64,000 bases of DNA from Roseiarcus sp963764955. GTDB lineage: Bacteria; Pseudomonadota; Alphaproteobacteria; Rhizobiales; Beijerinckiaceae. A program made the translations under genes and the position numbers. Below are positions 1 through 8,045 of this stretch, in pieces (position 1 is the stretch's first letter; each line of letters begins with the position of its first letter). Below the pieces are notes generated by a model. It searched no databases. It was not told the origin of the DNA and worked only from the letters and a program-made list of their open reading frames with translations. The stretch lies in contig CAVXVE010000017.1 in assembly GCA_963764955.1 (NCBI GenBank), positions 1-64,000 of the forward strand. The letters are read 5' to 3'.

Positions 1-441
1 CGATTGATCGCAGCAAAATCCCCATCGTGAAGTGACGCTTGGAGATTGTAAAAGTAGCGTTCGTTTCGGCGGGTGATTTCGAATGACGGCGCCGACTATC
101 TTTTGGAGTGGGCAATCGGCGAAACGCGCCGTCTAAGACTTCCGGAATCGGCGCATTGCCTTTCGTCGCCAATTCGGTGAACCTTCGCCTCAAGCCGCAT
201 TGCTGCCGGCGACTTGAATAGACGTGGTTGGGCGGGAAGCGCCCCCACAGGAATCGCATCGGAAAAGGACCGGAGTGCGAGCCAAAGCCGCGAGCGCGAA
301 ACAGGCTTCACCGCGCCCGACCAGGATCCGGGTTCCGTGAGGAAGGGCTGAAGGCCTGAGGTCGCGGGCACTTAGGGACTTGATGAAGAAACCCAGATAG
401 GTCCTACTTCAAGGCGTCACCCAAAAAAGGGAGTGCGCTGC
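1..441. other. No convincing gene
   Basis: I see no reading frame with a convincing ribosome binding site, known motif or plausible partner in this stretch. A 91-codon frame on the minus strand (96-371) is arginine- and serine-rich and looks like a non-coding shadow. Confidence 0.5.
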
Positions 442-726
442 ATGGGCCATAGGTTGGATATTGCGTCTGGAAAGAATGAGTTTGATCGTCGACTTGGAAA
501 CTTCCGGGTTCAAATTAAGGTAGACGACGCGGGCGAGCACGTCGCCGCGATAACTGCAAGCATTCTAGCTCCCCGACATCTTTCGGAACACCAACGATCC
601 AGCGGCATTCCGTCTACAGTGGACATTTCCACGCCCGCGCCCGATGCATTGCGGTTAGCGGTTTCTATTCTAAAAGCGGCACGGAGCGCAGGGCTACGGC
701 TGCCGGACGACTTTTCAGTCCAGTGA
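442..726 (+). CDS. Hypothetical protein upstream of NUDIX gene
   Basis: A reading frame of about 94 residues that I do not recognise. The ATG at 442 is preferred over an in-frame GTG at 433 because GGGAG lies 9 bases before it. The protein is soluble, with a mixed central part and a helical C-terminal segment (LRLAVSILKAARSAGLRLP). Its stop overlaps the GTG start of the NUDIX gene, which suggests one transcript. No signal peptide or membrane segment is visible. It could be a small regulatory or accessory protein, or a chance frame in a region rich in broken genes. Confidence 0.4.
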   Translation: MGHRLDIASGKNEFDRRLGNFRVQIKVDDAGEHVAAITASILAPRHLSEHQRSSGIPSTVDISTPAPDALRLAVSILKAARSAGLRLPDDFSVQ

Positions 727-1275
727 CTTCTACGCCAACTCTAGCAAGCCAAGAGAGCAGTGGGCGTGAAATCGAAAAAGGGAAAGGTCGGCAGTTCGAG
801 CAAACCCCGGAGGCGAAAAGGAGAAAGCAGACGGTTCGCGTGCAATACGGAGCCCTGCCATATCGCTTTAGCCAGGACGCCGCGTTGGAAATTTTGTTGG
901 TTACAACGCGCGGGACAAGGCGGTGGATCGTTCCCAAGGGATGGCCGATCAAAGGATTAAGACCGGCCAAGTCAGCGACGCGCGAAGCCTTCGAAGAAGC
1001 TGGGGTGACGGGGAGAATTGGCCCCAGGGCGATAGGCGTCTTCGCTTACGACAAAGTGCGAGATGAAGCAGGTGGCACGACGATGTGCGAAGTGAAAGTC
1101 TGTCCGCTTCTGGTGAAGCGGCAGAGCCATGTGTGGCCCGAGTTCCCATCAACGGATGACACAATGGGTCGAACCGAGCAGAGCGACCGCCATGATCAAG
1201 GAGGCGGACCTTAAAAAGATTGTGGCCGCGTTCGCCAAACGCGCCGCGGCCGCCGCTAGCAGGGCAGCTTTCTGA
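723..1275 (+). pseudogene. NUDIX hydrolase, frameshifted
   Basis: NUDIX hydrolases cleave nucleoside diphosphates linked to another group. The core reads PKGWPIKG, then REAFEEAGV, which fits the NUDIX box (G-x5-E-x7-REUXEEXGU) of the rhizobial diadenosine-polyphosphate-like group, except that the first Glu of the box is Leu here. The frame is lost near 1140. After WPE the expected C-terminus (TQWVEPSRATAMIKEADLKK) continues one frame over and stops at 1275, so one base is missing or two are extra. As sequenced, the protein ends in unrelated residues at 1214. The cause could be a real mutation or a sequence error. The start is also uncertain: a lysine-rich leader in another frame near 760 resembles family N-termini. 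Confidence 0.75.
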
Positions 1276-1320
1276 CGGTAAGCGGTCGGGGTGTATCAGA
1301 GATCGAGGACGCCCAAGATG

Positions 1321-1662
1321 CTCAATCAGATGCTTTTTGGAGAACCCATCGGTCAGAGCTGGCTCCAGCTTTCCGAACTTGCTTTGGCCTTCGTATTGTC
1401 CACCCTGATCGGGCTTGAGCGCGAGATCCGTCAGAAGAGCGCCGGCCTGCGCACCTGTACGCTGGTCGGCGTTTCGTCTGCCTTAATCATGCTCGTCTCC
1501 AAATACGGTTTTACCGACATACTCGAGGACAAGCAAGGTCAGGGCAGACGCCCACGATCATTGGACATCCTTACTGTTCATTCCCGTCGCTGCAACGCTC
1601 GATATAGACCGCTCCAATTGATCACAGCGCCACTACGAGTGAGTTCGTCGGCGTTGCGCTGA
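1321..1662 (+). pseudogene. MgtC/SapB family protein, 5' fragment
   Basis: The first 75 or so residues match the membrane N-terminus of MgtC/SapB proteins, linked to magnesium and acid stress: LALAFVLSTLIGLEREI followed by SAGLRTCTLVGVSSAL. The ATG at 1321 has GAGG about 9 bases upstream. After the second membrane segment (near 1535) the similarity stops abruptly and the remaining codons are arginine-rich and run antiparallel over the end of the NIPSNAP gene. The normal remaining membrane helices and the C-terminal domain are absent, so this is a truncated remnant, probably cut by a rearrangement at about 1540. Confidence 0.6.
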
Positions 1663-1893
1663 TGAAGCGGATCGTCGGCAAGCGCTTTGCGATACTGCTC
1701 GTAGGACGCAAGAGTTAGGAAATCGATCAGGCCATAGGCGGTGTTGTTCGGACCGGCGAAGTCGGTCGACAGCCAATAGCCAATGATCTTCCCACCCGCG
1801 TTGCGGATCGCTTCGAGCTCGTGCTCGACATAATCGCGGAAAATGTTTCAGCCGATTGGGGTCCGAGGTGTAACGAATGCAGAGCGTGTACAC
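1578..1893 (-). pseudogene. NIPSNAP family protein, frameshifted
   Basis: NIPSNAP proteins are small ferredoxin-fold (dimeric alpha/beta barrel) proteins of poorly known function. A GTG start at 1893 follows a strong AGGAGG. The first 17 residues (YTLCIRYTSDPNRLKHF) are in one frame. The rest is in another: YVEHELEAIRNAGGKIIGYW, then ADDPLHQRNADELTRSG, ending at 1578. The break is near 1840 and needs a single-base change. Apart from this the protein is complete at about 104 residues. It lies 12 bases after the small gene at 1906-2127, so the two were probably cotranscribed. Confidence 0.65.
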
Positions 1894-1905
1894 AGATCGC
1901 CCTCC

Positions 1906-2127
1906 TCAGAAGTCGCCTGGGTTCATGTAAGCTTGCGACCAGAGCGTGACCTGGAGGATCATCGACTTCCACCAGGCGTCTTGCATCCGTTGCACGGTTT
2001 CTACCGGGTAGCCGCCCTTCTCCAGATACGGCCGCATCGGCGCGACCGTTGCGGCGGCAAAGCCAGCGTGTTCGGGTCCGAGCGTCTGACCGGCGCGCTG
2101 CTCGACCGCCTCACTCATCACGTCCAT
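1906..2127 (-). CDS. Hypothetical protein upstream of NIPSNAP gene
   Basis: A 73-residue frame I do not recognise. It is helical, with an aromatic C-terminal half (WWKSMILQVTLWSQAYMNPG). The ATG at 2127 has AGGAT just before it. It ends at the ribosome binding site of the NIPSNAP gene, which supports a two-gene unit and real coding status. There is no signal peptide. It may be the remaining 3' part of a longer gene, since the region upstream contains an IS-like end. Confidence 0.45.
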   Translation of the reverse strand: MDVMSEAVEQRAGQTLGPEHAGFAAATVAPMRPYLEKGGYPVETVQRMQDAWWKSMILQVTLWSQAYMNPGDF

Positions 2128-2162
2128 ATCCTGGAAATGAATGGTGATAGCTACAGGCTCAA

Positions 2163-2444
2163 TCAGAGCAAGCGGCGCTCACGCCGCAACAACCCCGACA
2201 CGCCCAAAGACGATATGACCCCAACCTGACGCCCACGAGGCAAGCCCGTGCTCGAGGGGATTCTCGTCGACATTATTGATGCATCTTTGCTCCGGAAAGC
2301 GATGCAATCTTGCTCCGGCGTTGACACCCGGTTGAGGTCGCTGATCTGACGCGACTGGGCGGCGAGCCGCTTTTCGAGTTCAGCGACCTTGGATAAGACC
2401 TTCGCCCACATTGAATCTTGGACAATGAGCGGCGGCTCAGTCAT
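2163..2444 (-). pseudogene. Coiled-coil protein cut by IS-like end
   Basis: The frame begins at an ATG at 2444 and encodes a short acidic lead and a coiled coil (VLSKVAELEKRLAAQSRQI) over about 38 residues. The reading then enters the repeat at 2278-2326, which looks like an insertion-sequence end. The downstream residues come from that repeat and unrelated DNA, so the native C-terminus is gone. It could be a helper protein of a transposon or a small regulator; nothing more can be said. Confidence 0.35.
2278..2326 (-). repeat. IS21-like terminus with tandem 23-bp units
   Basis: Two tandem 23-base units, each GATGCA then a variable trinucleotide and TTGCTCCGG, sit at 2278-2300 and 2301-2323. 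Read on the minus strand the edge starts TGTCAACGCCGGAGC. IS21-family elements begin with TGT and carry several internal copies of such a motif near each end. No istA/istB genes are present, so this is a lone end. It truncates the coiled-coil frame at 2444. Confidence 0.45.
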
Positions 2445-2664
2445 GGGATCGCCCCCAGACGGCAAAGCTATAGGGAGGGCTGACACTGTAATACGGGAAA
2501 TTGACACACGAATAGCGTGGGCGGAAAATCAGTGCAAGAACTTTGGAGACGCGCCTCTTCATGGGTGGTCGAGCCGTCGAAGTGCTCACGGGTCGCGCTC
2601 CCAGACGCGCTACTGGGGAGGCTAGCGCGGAAATTGGCGCAAGTAAACGGCCCAGCAATCCTGG

Positions 2665-2706
2665 CCCGGAGGCCGACTAAGCCGCCGGGTTGCTTGGATT
2701 ATGTGG
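2665..2706 (+). repeat. Direct repeat, left of NUMOD3 array
   Basis: This 42-base segment matches 3211-3252. Both have CCCGGAGGC, a variable 7-base spacer, and a perfect 19-base core beginning GCCGCCGGGTTGCTTGG (2681-2699 and 3227-3245). The pair brackets the NUMOD3 array. Confidence 0.6.
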
Positions 2707-3134
2707 AGTTACTGGGCGGTGGACGAGGCGGTATCTTCCCAGTTCGGCGGTACATCGCCGCTGAAATCTTGGCTCGATGTTCCGGAGAAAAGGGTTTACG
2801 GCGACTGCGCGTTTCGCCGCTGAAAGCTTGGCTCGATGTTCCAAAGACAAGGGCTTACCGCGCAACGCCGCTGAAATCTTGGCTCGATGTTCCGGAGAAC
2901 GGGGCTCACGAGGCTCCCCGCGCGCTTCGCCGCTGAAATCTTGGCTCGATGTTCCAAAGACAAGGGCTTACCACGATGCGCCTCTGACATCTTGGCCCGG
3001 GCTTCCGGAGAATTGCACTTACCGCGCATCGCCGCTGAAATCTTGGCCGAGTTCTCCAGAGGCATCGGCTTACCCCGTTTCGCCACTGCCATCTTAGCCC
3101 GGGCCTCCGGAGAATGGCGCTTACCGCGCATCAT
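2677..3134 (-). pseudogene. NUMOD3 repeat protein, decayed
   Basis: NUMOD3 repeats are short helical DNA-binding modules usually attached to GIY-YIG or HNH homing endonucleases. The gene starts at 3134 (ATG, GAGG upstream) directly with repeat units: RGKRHSPEARAKM, RGKPMPLENSAKI, RGKCNSPEARAKM, RGKPLSLEHRAKI. The DNA repeats have a 51-base (17-residue) period, with unit starts at 2756, 2815, 2866, 2928, 2979, 3030 and 3081. Spacing is exactly 51 for the four promoter-proximal steps except one step of 62; another is 59. The extra 11 and 8 bases shift the frame, and downstream units continue in other frames to about 2677. No nuclease domain is seen in the array. It is either a stand-alone DNA-binding protein or the tail of a lost homing endonuclease. 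Confidence 0.65.
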
Positions 3135-3163
3135 CCCAACCTCAATATACCTCAGATATCAAT

Positions 3164-3192
3164 ACCTTAGACCCAAACAATAATCAAGTCAA
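3164..3192 (-). promoter_or_regulatory. Sigma-70-like promoter for NUMOD3 gene
   Basis: On the minus strand TTGACT (3192-3187) and TAAGGT (3169-3164) are 17 bases apart, in an AT-rich island 30 bases before the ATG at 3134. Confidence 0.45.
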
Positions 3193-3210
3193 GTTTGTTG
3201 ATTGAGGTGC

Positions 3211-3252
3211 CCCGGAGGCTCTACCCGCCGCCGGGTTGCTTGGATAAGGTGG
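3211..3252 (+). repeat. Direct repeat, right of NUMOD3 array
   Basis: Second copy of the 42-base segment at 2665-2706, in the same orientation, with the 19-base identical core at 3227-3245. It lies just upstream of the NUMOD3 promoter. Confidence 0.6.
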
Positions 3253-3279
3253 GATTATGGATTAGCCTACTGCCCCGGC

Positions 3280-3846
3280 CTACCGCTTGACTGCTGCCTT
3301 ACGCTTGTTTCTTGACTCATAAGCCGCCATCTGGGCCTTGAGCCGCGCGACAGCGGCGCGCAGCTCTGGGGTGTCGTGTGCGCCCTCTGAATGGGGGATG
3401 AGGAACCGGGTCGCGCCGTCTGCGTCATGCTCGGCGCCGCCGTACTCGCGGCGCAATGGGCGGATTGGCTTTGATACATCGACCTCGAAACCGCCGCCGT
3501 CGAGCTTCTTGACCGTGACCTCGCTGAAGATGGGGTCTGGCTGGTCTGGCTCGCCCCTACGTCTTGCCATGGCCCGGACGCGCTCCACTGTTAAACGATT
3601 GACGATGGCTCGCTGTTCATAGTCTGGGAGACGGGCGAAATCGTCAGCCCACGCTGCGGCGGCGACTTTCGCCATCATCGGCAATAGTTCTAGATCGTGA
3701 AACCTCTTCGGGCGAGGTGCTCGGGCGATACGCCCGAAAGGGTTTTTGACAGGGCATTTAGCATGGCCCATAAATCTAGACGCTACCCGTTCAATGGCAC
3801 AGAGGTCTAGTCCCATGACCCACTGGCCCACCCCGCCAGGCAACAA
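3280..3846 (-). CDS. Hypothetical protein of integrative element
   Basis: A 188-residue basic protein I do not recognise. It has an alanine-rich helical middle (AKVAAAAWADDFARLPDYE), an arginine-rich patch (VRAMARRRG) and a charged C-terminal coil ending in KRKAAVKR. This composition suits nucleic-acid binding. The furthest start is a TTG at 3846; an ATG near 3815 is an alternative. It is the last gene before the NUMOD3 array in a run of minus-strand element genes, directly beyond the iteron region from the helicase, so a role in element replication or maintenance is possible but unproven. Confidence 0.5.
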   Translation of the reverse strand: MLPGGVGQWVMGLDLCAIERVASRFMGHAKCPVKNPFGRIARAPRPKRFHDLELLPMMAKVAAAAWADDFARLPDYEQRAIVNRLTVERVRAMARRRGEPDQPDPIFSEVTVKKLDGGGFEVDVSKPIRPLRREYGGAEHDADGATRFLIPHSEGAHDTPELRAAVARLKAQMAAYESRNKRKAAVKR

Positions 3847-3852
3847 ATCCCG

Positions 3853-4095
3853 TACCGTGGCGCTACCGTGGCGCTACCGTGGATTAACCCCTTGATCGTA
3901 CTGAAGGTACCGTGGGTACCGTGGGTTTTTAAAAACCCTTCACGGTAAAGAGGGGACTGTATTACGGAATACCCGTAGCCCCTACCGGCCCCCGAGTGGG
4001 TCTCCGGGGGGTCTAGAGAGAAATCACAGTTCGCACGGTTCTTCAGTACTTTCCCTATGTCTCACGGTACCATTAACAGTACCGCTACGGTATTA
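3853..4095. repeat. TACCGTGG iterons and palindrome: candidate origin
   Basis: TACCGTGG occurs at 3853, 3864 and 3875 (exact 11-base spacing), then at 3908 and 3917. Inverted forms (CACGGTA, CACGGTAC) lie at 3942 and 4063. A perfect palindrome GGGTTTTTAAAAACCC spans 3923-3938 and is itself flanked by ACCGTG and CACGGT. Helically phased repeats plus an AT-rich dyad, placed next to a helicase/primase pair, are typical of a plasmid or satellite replication origin or a partition/operator site. Otherwise the 246-base gap holds no gene. Confidence 0.55.
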
Positions 4096-5395
4096 AAATT
4101 CGGCTAATCCCATAGAATCAGGCAAATCCACCTCGGCAGATTTTTCTGCCAAAGTCCGCCGGTAGCCTTTCGCCCGTCCCTCGGCGAAGTCTATCTTGTA
4201 CGGCCCTTCCCAGCCCAAATCACGCATAATATTACCGAGCCGATGGGTATGTTTCGGCTCGCGTCGATCCATCGTTAGCCTCAAGGCATTTTCGAGCAGG
4301 TCCGAACTGCGTATGATCTCCCGCTTCTCGCGTCCTTCTCGATCATGTAGTCCTTATCGACGAGGTACGCCGCAATCTTATCCTCCCACGGGTCAATGAC
4401 CATCCGCGCATGTTGCGCCTTCGCCGCCACGCTCCAAAGCTCCATCGGCAGCGCAATAGTTTCACCCGCCGCCTCGCGGAACGCCGCCTCGGCCCAGAGC
4501 TGTTCCCGGTCCCGCTTAATCGCCTCAACATCAATCGGCTTATTCACCTTCATCGGCTCAAACCGGCGGTTGCCGGTCGCGTCGAGCAGGTAGCGGGTCT
4601 TGTTCGTCGTGCCGATAAAGACGCACTGTCGGGGGCGGAAGTCCTTAAACCGGCCATAGGCCATTCGGTCAGCGTCAATCGTCCGCGAGGCAAAGGTCTT
4701 TATCTCGTCAACATTGCGCCTCGCTTAAGCCTTGAAGCTCGCCTAATTCAAAGACAACGACACCCTCCATCATTTCCATCTGGCGCTTTGTATCCCGCGT
4801 CGCCATACACTTTGATCGCAGTGATATTCGAGGCCGACGAGCGCCTTTACACCGTTAGACTTCTCCCAGCCCTGCGGGCTTTCGAGCAGCGGTAATAGGT
4901 CAAACGCCGTCCCAGGCTTCCGCACCCGCCGCACCGCCGCGATCAAGAAGATACGCGACATCGCCCGATGGTATGGGTTATCGGTCACGTTAAAATAGTC
5001 GATAAACAGCTTATCCAGCCGTTCCGTCCCATCCCACACTAGCCCATTCAGCCAATCGCGGAACGGGTGACGCTTATTATCGTGGGCGAGGTCGATGATC
5101 GCGTCGTTGGTGTGTCCTTACCCGGATCAAACCCAAACTTGTCGCGTACCAGACGGCGTATCCTTAGCGACATCGCGTCGCTGACATTGCCGCCCCGGTC
5201 TTGAAGGTCTTTACCTAAGCCCATCATCCGGTAGCGGCATTCGTCGTAATACAGATTAAGGTCGAGCCGCCGCAGGGCGACGCACGCATTGGTAAAGGTT
5301 GAGGCTGGACGCTTATTTTTCGCATCCCAGTCGGGCCAGCGCTGGGGTCTCTTTGGCTCAGTGGCCGTAAATCCAGGATCGATCCCGTCAGCCAT
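4093..5395 (-). pseudogene. VapE-type replicative helicase/ATPase, multiply frameshifted
   Basis: VapE-family P-loop ATPases (virulence-associated E) serve as replication helicases in phage satellites and islands. ATG at 5395 with AAGGAGG 7 bases before. Pieces in order: the N-terminal helical part; WDGTERLDKLFIDYF; LLESPQGWEKSNGVKAL at the Walker A position; MEMMEGVVVFELGELQGL; FRPRQCVFIGTTNKTRYL followed by GNRRF; C-terminus to 4093. These lie in three frames, with breaks near 5118, 4750-4680 and 4300. The expected GKS of Walker A reads EKS, so the ATPase looks inactive even if the frames were restored. It starts inside the end of the primase gene, implying coupled translation. Confidence 0.7.
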
Positions 5396-6276
5396 AAACA
5401 TTCCTCCTTACGAGGATGTCGTTAAAGTCGATATCGGGTTGGTCTGGGGTGGCGACCCGGACGGTATGGCCTTCCCTGACCCATCGCGCCTGAGCAGCGG
5501 CGGCTTGTTCCTGGCCGTTTCCGTCCGCATCATTATCGGCGGCAATACAGACACATTCGGCGCTGTCGGGGAGGTCGAGCCGGGTCATCCCAGCGGCGCC
5601 AAGCGCAGCGACGCCCCACGACCGGTCGAGCAACACCATCGCCGACAGGGTTGTCTCTAGCCCCTCGCCCACGACCAGCTCGCCGCCGGGGGTTCCCAGC
5701 CAGACCCCGCCGCCGTCGAGCAGCCCATAGCGCCGGTACAGGCTCTTTCTGCCCCGGTCCTGTTGCGCGGCTTTACATCGCCCGCCCTGGCAGAGCCGGA
5801 TCGTATGAACGCCGAGAATGCCCCGGTGGACGTGTTCCACGAGGCAGACCAGCGCCCATGCGATTAGCTTGTCATGGTATAATCCGCCGCCGCACTCGGC
5901 GCGCACCGTCGAAGGGTAGGGAGGGGAAAGGCCGCGCGAAGCGAGGTAGTAGGTTGCCTCGGTGCCTTCGACCGGGACCGCATCAGCCCAGACCTGAAGC
6001 CCTTCCGCGACCAGGGCGGCGCGGGCGAGCCGCGCACCTTGTCGGCTCGCGACCAGCCCCCGCGCTGCGGCTTGTTCGTGAATGCCTTTGGGGTTGTCGC
6101 AGGAGTAGCAGACGAAGCCCACGGCCCCGTCGTCATTGCTCATAGACTTCGCAACACCGGTAGCCGCACACCGGGCAGTCGCAGCGCCAGGTAACAGGAC
6201 CGGCCCGCTCGGCCCGCCCGAATATCTGGGCGATCGCCTCTGCGCTTAACGGGGTTGGGGTATCGTCCATCCGCAT
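5388..6276 (-). pseudogene. Toprim-domain plasmid/phage primase, frameshifted
   Basis: A DNA primase-like protein. A zinc-binding N-terminus (RCDCPVCGYR, then VCYSCD) precedes a Toprim domain: ELVVGEGLETTLSAM with the catalytic Glu, then CIAADNDADGNG, and DIDFNDIL near the end. The start ATG at 6276 follows AGGGAGA. The first 37 or so residues are in one frame, which stops at about 6133; the rest reads from an overlapping frame at 6143, so one base is gained or lost between the two zinc-finger halves. It is located between the element's small genes and the helicase, with which it overlaps by 8 bases. Together they resemble a split version of the P4 alpha primase-helicase. Confidence 0.7.
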
Positions 6277-6281
6277 TCTCC

Positions 6282-6533
6282 CTATCGGGAGCGCGAAAAG
6301 AAAGCTAGACTTCGGGGGGCGATCCAGATATAGGGGGCATGTTTGTACTTCAGCTCGTTTCGAACTCTGGATTCGCTCTGTTTTGGGGTCTTGCCCCCTG
6401 AAGCAGAGCGTTTCTTTTTGCGCTGGGTTGCTTCTTCCTCCATCAGGCATAGTTCGACCGTCCACGCAGGATGCGTGGTGTAGTGCCTATCGTCTTTGAA
6501 TGGAGAGGGGGTCCCAGACTTCCACCCAACCAT
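6282..6533 (-). CDS. Small basic hypothetical protein
   Basis: An 83-residue frame with an ATG at 6533 and AGAGG 6 bases upstream. It has a lysine-rich middle (QRKKKRSASGGKTPKQSES) and no membrane segment. It ends just before the ribosome binding site of the primase, which supports it, but a competing frame overlaps it and no family is recognised. Confidence 0.35.
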   Translation of the reverse strand: MVGWKSGTPSPFKDDRHYTTHPAWTVELCLMEEEATQRKKKRSASGGKTPKQSESRVRNELKYKHAPYIWIAPRSLAFFSRSR

Positions 6534-6546
6534 TCCGCACCTCTGG

Positions 6547-6636
6547 ATTAGCCGCAGAGAGGAATGCGGACCGCCGGGAACCTAGGGGATAGCTAGTCTT
6601 AGGTTGGTCTGCGGTCCCGGCGGTGGGGTAGGCTAA
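6547..6636. other. Nested 90-base palindrome
   Basis: Nested inverted arms: TTAGCC (6547-6552) with GGCTAA (6631-6636); ACCGCCGGGA (6570-6579) with TCCCGGCGGT (6615-6624); AACCTA (6579-6584) with TAGGTT (6600-6605). It lies between the zinc-ribbon gene and the 83-residue frame. It could be a structured RNA, a transcription terminator for the minus-strand genes, a nicking or replication site, or the relic of a small palindromic element. Confidence 0.5.
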
Positions 6637-6656
6637 ACTGAAGTAACGCTCAAAGG

Positions 6657-7071
6657 TCAAGCAAAATCTATACTTGGATTAAACGCCACTGTCAGTTGAT
6701 CTTGGCTTTCAGGTTCATCACCCCAGGCTCTATCATCACGATCTTCCCAACAGAGGTAAGTTGTACCTTTGTGTTGGGCGATGGTGAGGGTAAATGAGTT
6801 ACCGTTACCACATGTCTCACACTGGAACTCAATCGCTATTCCATCGCGCCGCCTGGATGGATTGCCGCTAATTTTGGATTTGGCATGCAATAATCGATTG
6901 TTAACCCGTTAGCATTAACAGTGGTCACTGCGGTAGTTTTAGCGTCCTCCTCACCCACATTAAATACTTTAATCCGGTGATGATGTAAATTATAGCCTTT
7001 GCACCAAGGGCAGTTTAATGCTGCGCCGTAACTGTACTATATTCAAACGTCGGTAGAGCTATTTGCTTCAT
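6657..7071 (-). pseudogene. Zinc-ribbon protein, frameshifted
   Basis: A small protein type common in phages and islands of alphaproteobacteria. The first half, in one frame, reads LNCPWCKGYNLHHHRIKVF and continues to NANGLTIDY. The second half, in another frame, reads SRRRDGIAIEFQCETCG and LTIAQHKGTTYLCWED. The two CxxC knuckles would bind one zinc. A start at 7071 (MKQIALPTFEYSTV) needs a second frame change near 7020. The stop is at 6657. It sits immediately after the HTH/KOW gene (25-base overlap zone at their junction). The function is unknown; nucleic-acid or protein binding is likely. Confidence 0.55.
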
Positions 7072-7095
7072 CCGTCATCCCATCCCCCCTTCAAC

Positions 7096-7605
7096 TCATC
7101 CAGATCCATCCCCAGGTCGCCAGACAGCAGCGACCCGTCCAACGGCAGCGATATACACTGGCGGCGAAAACCTAACCTTGAACTGGTTCGCGTTGTCCGC
7201 GCTCTCGATTACCCCGATCCGGCCCGCCGCCGCGCCGGACAGGACACGGACCCGCTGGCCAATGCGACTGTTGGGCTTCGGCGGGGCGGTCGCGTACATC
7301 TGATTCACCTTGGGCCGGTCGAGTTTGGTGACGACCGGGCGATTATCGCCCCTCGCATCGTTCAAAGCTAGCTGTGAAAGACGCGCAGCCTTCCTCGTCC
7401 CCCGGAAGCCATCGAGCCGGGTATCGAGGATTAGCTTGCCGCTCGGGTCGCGCGACGCCTCGACCCCCCGGGCGATATAGGCGTCTACCGATTTAACCGT
7501 GACGTAGCGCCGCCGCCCAATGAAGCAGCTGTTAAGCTCGACCGCCTTAAGTAGCTTGTATAAGGTCTCTCTCGAGATTGAGAGCGCGGTGCGCGCCTCG
7601 CCCAT
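7096..7605 (-). CDS. HTH (excisionase-like) and KOW-motif protein
   Basis: A 169-residue protein. Residues 1-45 form an HTH_17/excisionase-like helix-turn-helix (ALSISRETLYKLLKAVEL, then GRRRYVTVKSVDAYI), as in AlpA/Xis factors that control integrases. Residues 115-150 (IGQRVRVLSGAAAGRIGVIE) match a KOW motif, a small beta module found in NusG and ribosomal proteins. I do not know this combination from a named family. The true start may be a little upstream, since the same frame continues with RRRVLEKKLYT and GGAGG lies 20-30 bases before, but no standard start codon is there. As first gene of the element's minus-strand run it may be its main regulator. Confidence 0.6.
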   Translation of the reverse strand: MGEARTALSISRETLYKLLKAVELNSCFIGRRRYVTVKSVDAYIARGVEASRDPSGKLILDTRLDGFRGTRKAARLSQLALNDARGDNRPVVTKLDRPKVNQMYATAPPKPNSRIGQRVRVLSGAAAGRIGVIESADNANQFKVRFSPPVYIAAVGRVAAVWRPGDGSG

Positions 7606-7859
7606 CGTATACAGCTTCTTTTCCAGGACACGCCTCCGTTAGTCTCATGTGCGTTGTCCTGTGGGTTAGGGGTTGATGGAACCGGACTGATATACCTTCG
7701 TAATCCAGACGAAGTCAAGCTGTAAGCCGCCGGTCATAATTCGTGATCTACTGCCGTGGTTATACGATCACCATCCGCCACCATACGGTTTCCATAGCCT
7801 CGTCCAGGTTGACCCGGCTTCGGCGGCTGCTCAATATTGGTCAGGAAGGAGCAACCCAG

Positions 7860-8045
7860 ATGGATAGCGAGGACGAAGGTGACCGGTTGCGCGCTGAATT
7901 TACGAAGCTGGCAATTGAACTGGAGAAGGCCCAAGAACTGGTCGAAGGGCTGCATCGGCTATGTAACGAAGCGTGGGATCGTATTCCATTCATCCCCGGC
8001 GGGGAGCTGCCACCGGAAACACCACCACGTTCGAAGCTCCACTGA
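7860..8045 (+). CDS. Small coiled-coil protein
   Basis: A 61-residue frame with ATG at 7860 and AGGAG about 9 bases upstream. The helix DRLRAEFTKLAIELEKAQEL is a good coiled coil and is followed by a proline-rich tail. It runs against the integrase gene and overlaps its restored 3' end by about 56 bases. Small anti-parallel genes of this kind occur in mobile elements, but no function can be assigned. Confidence 0.4.
   Translation: MDSEDEGDRLRAEFTKLAIELEKAQELVEGLHRLCNEAWDRIPFIPGGELPPETPPRSKLH

Noticed and set aside
2756..3131. Regularly spaced repeats that might be a CRISPR array
   Set aside because: Units are contiguous with no unique spacers, have a 51-base coding period and translate into NUMOD3 repeats.
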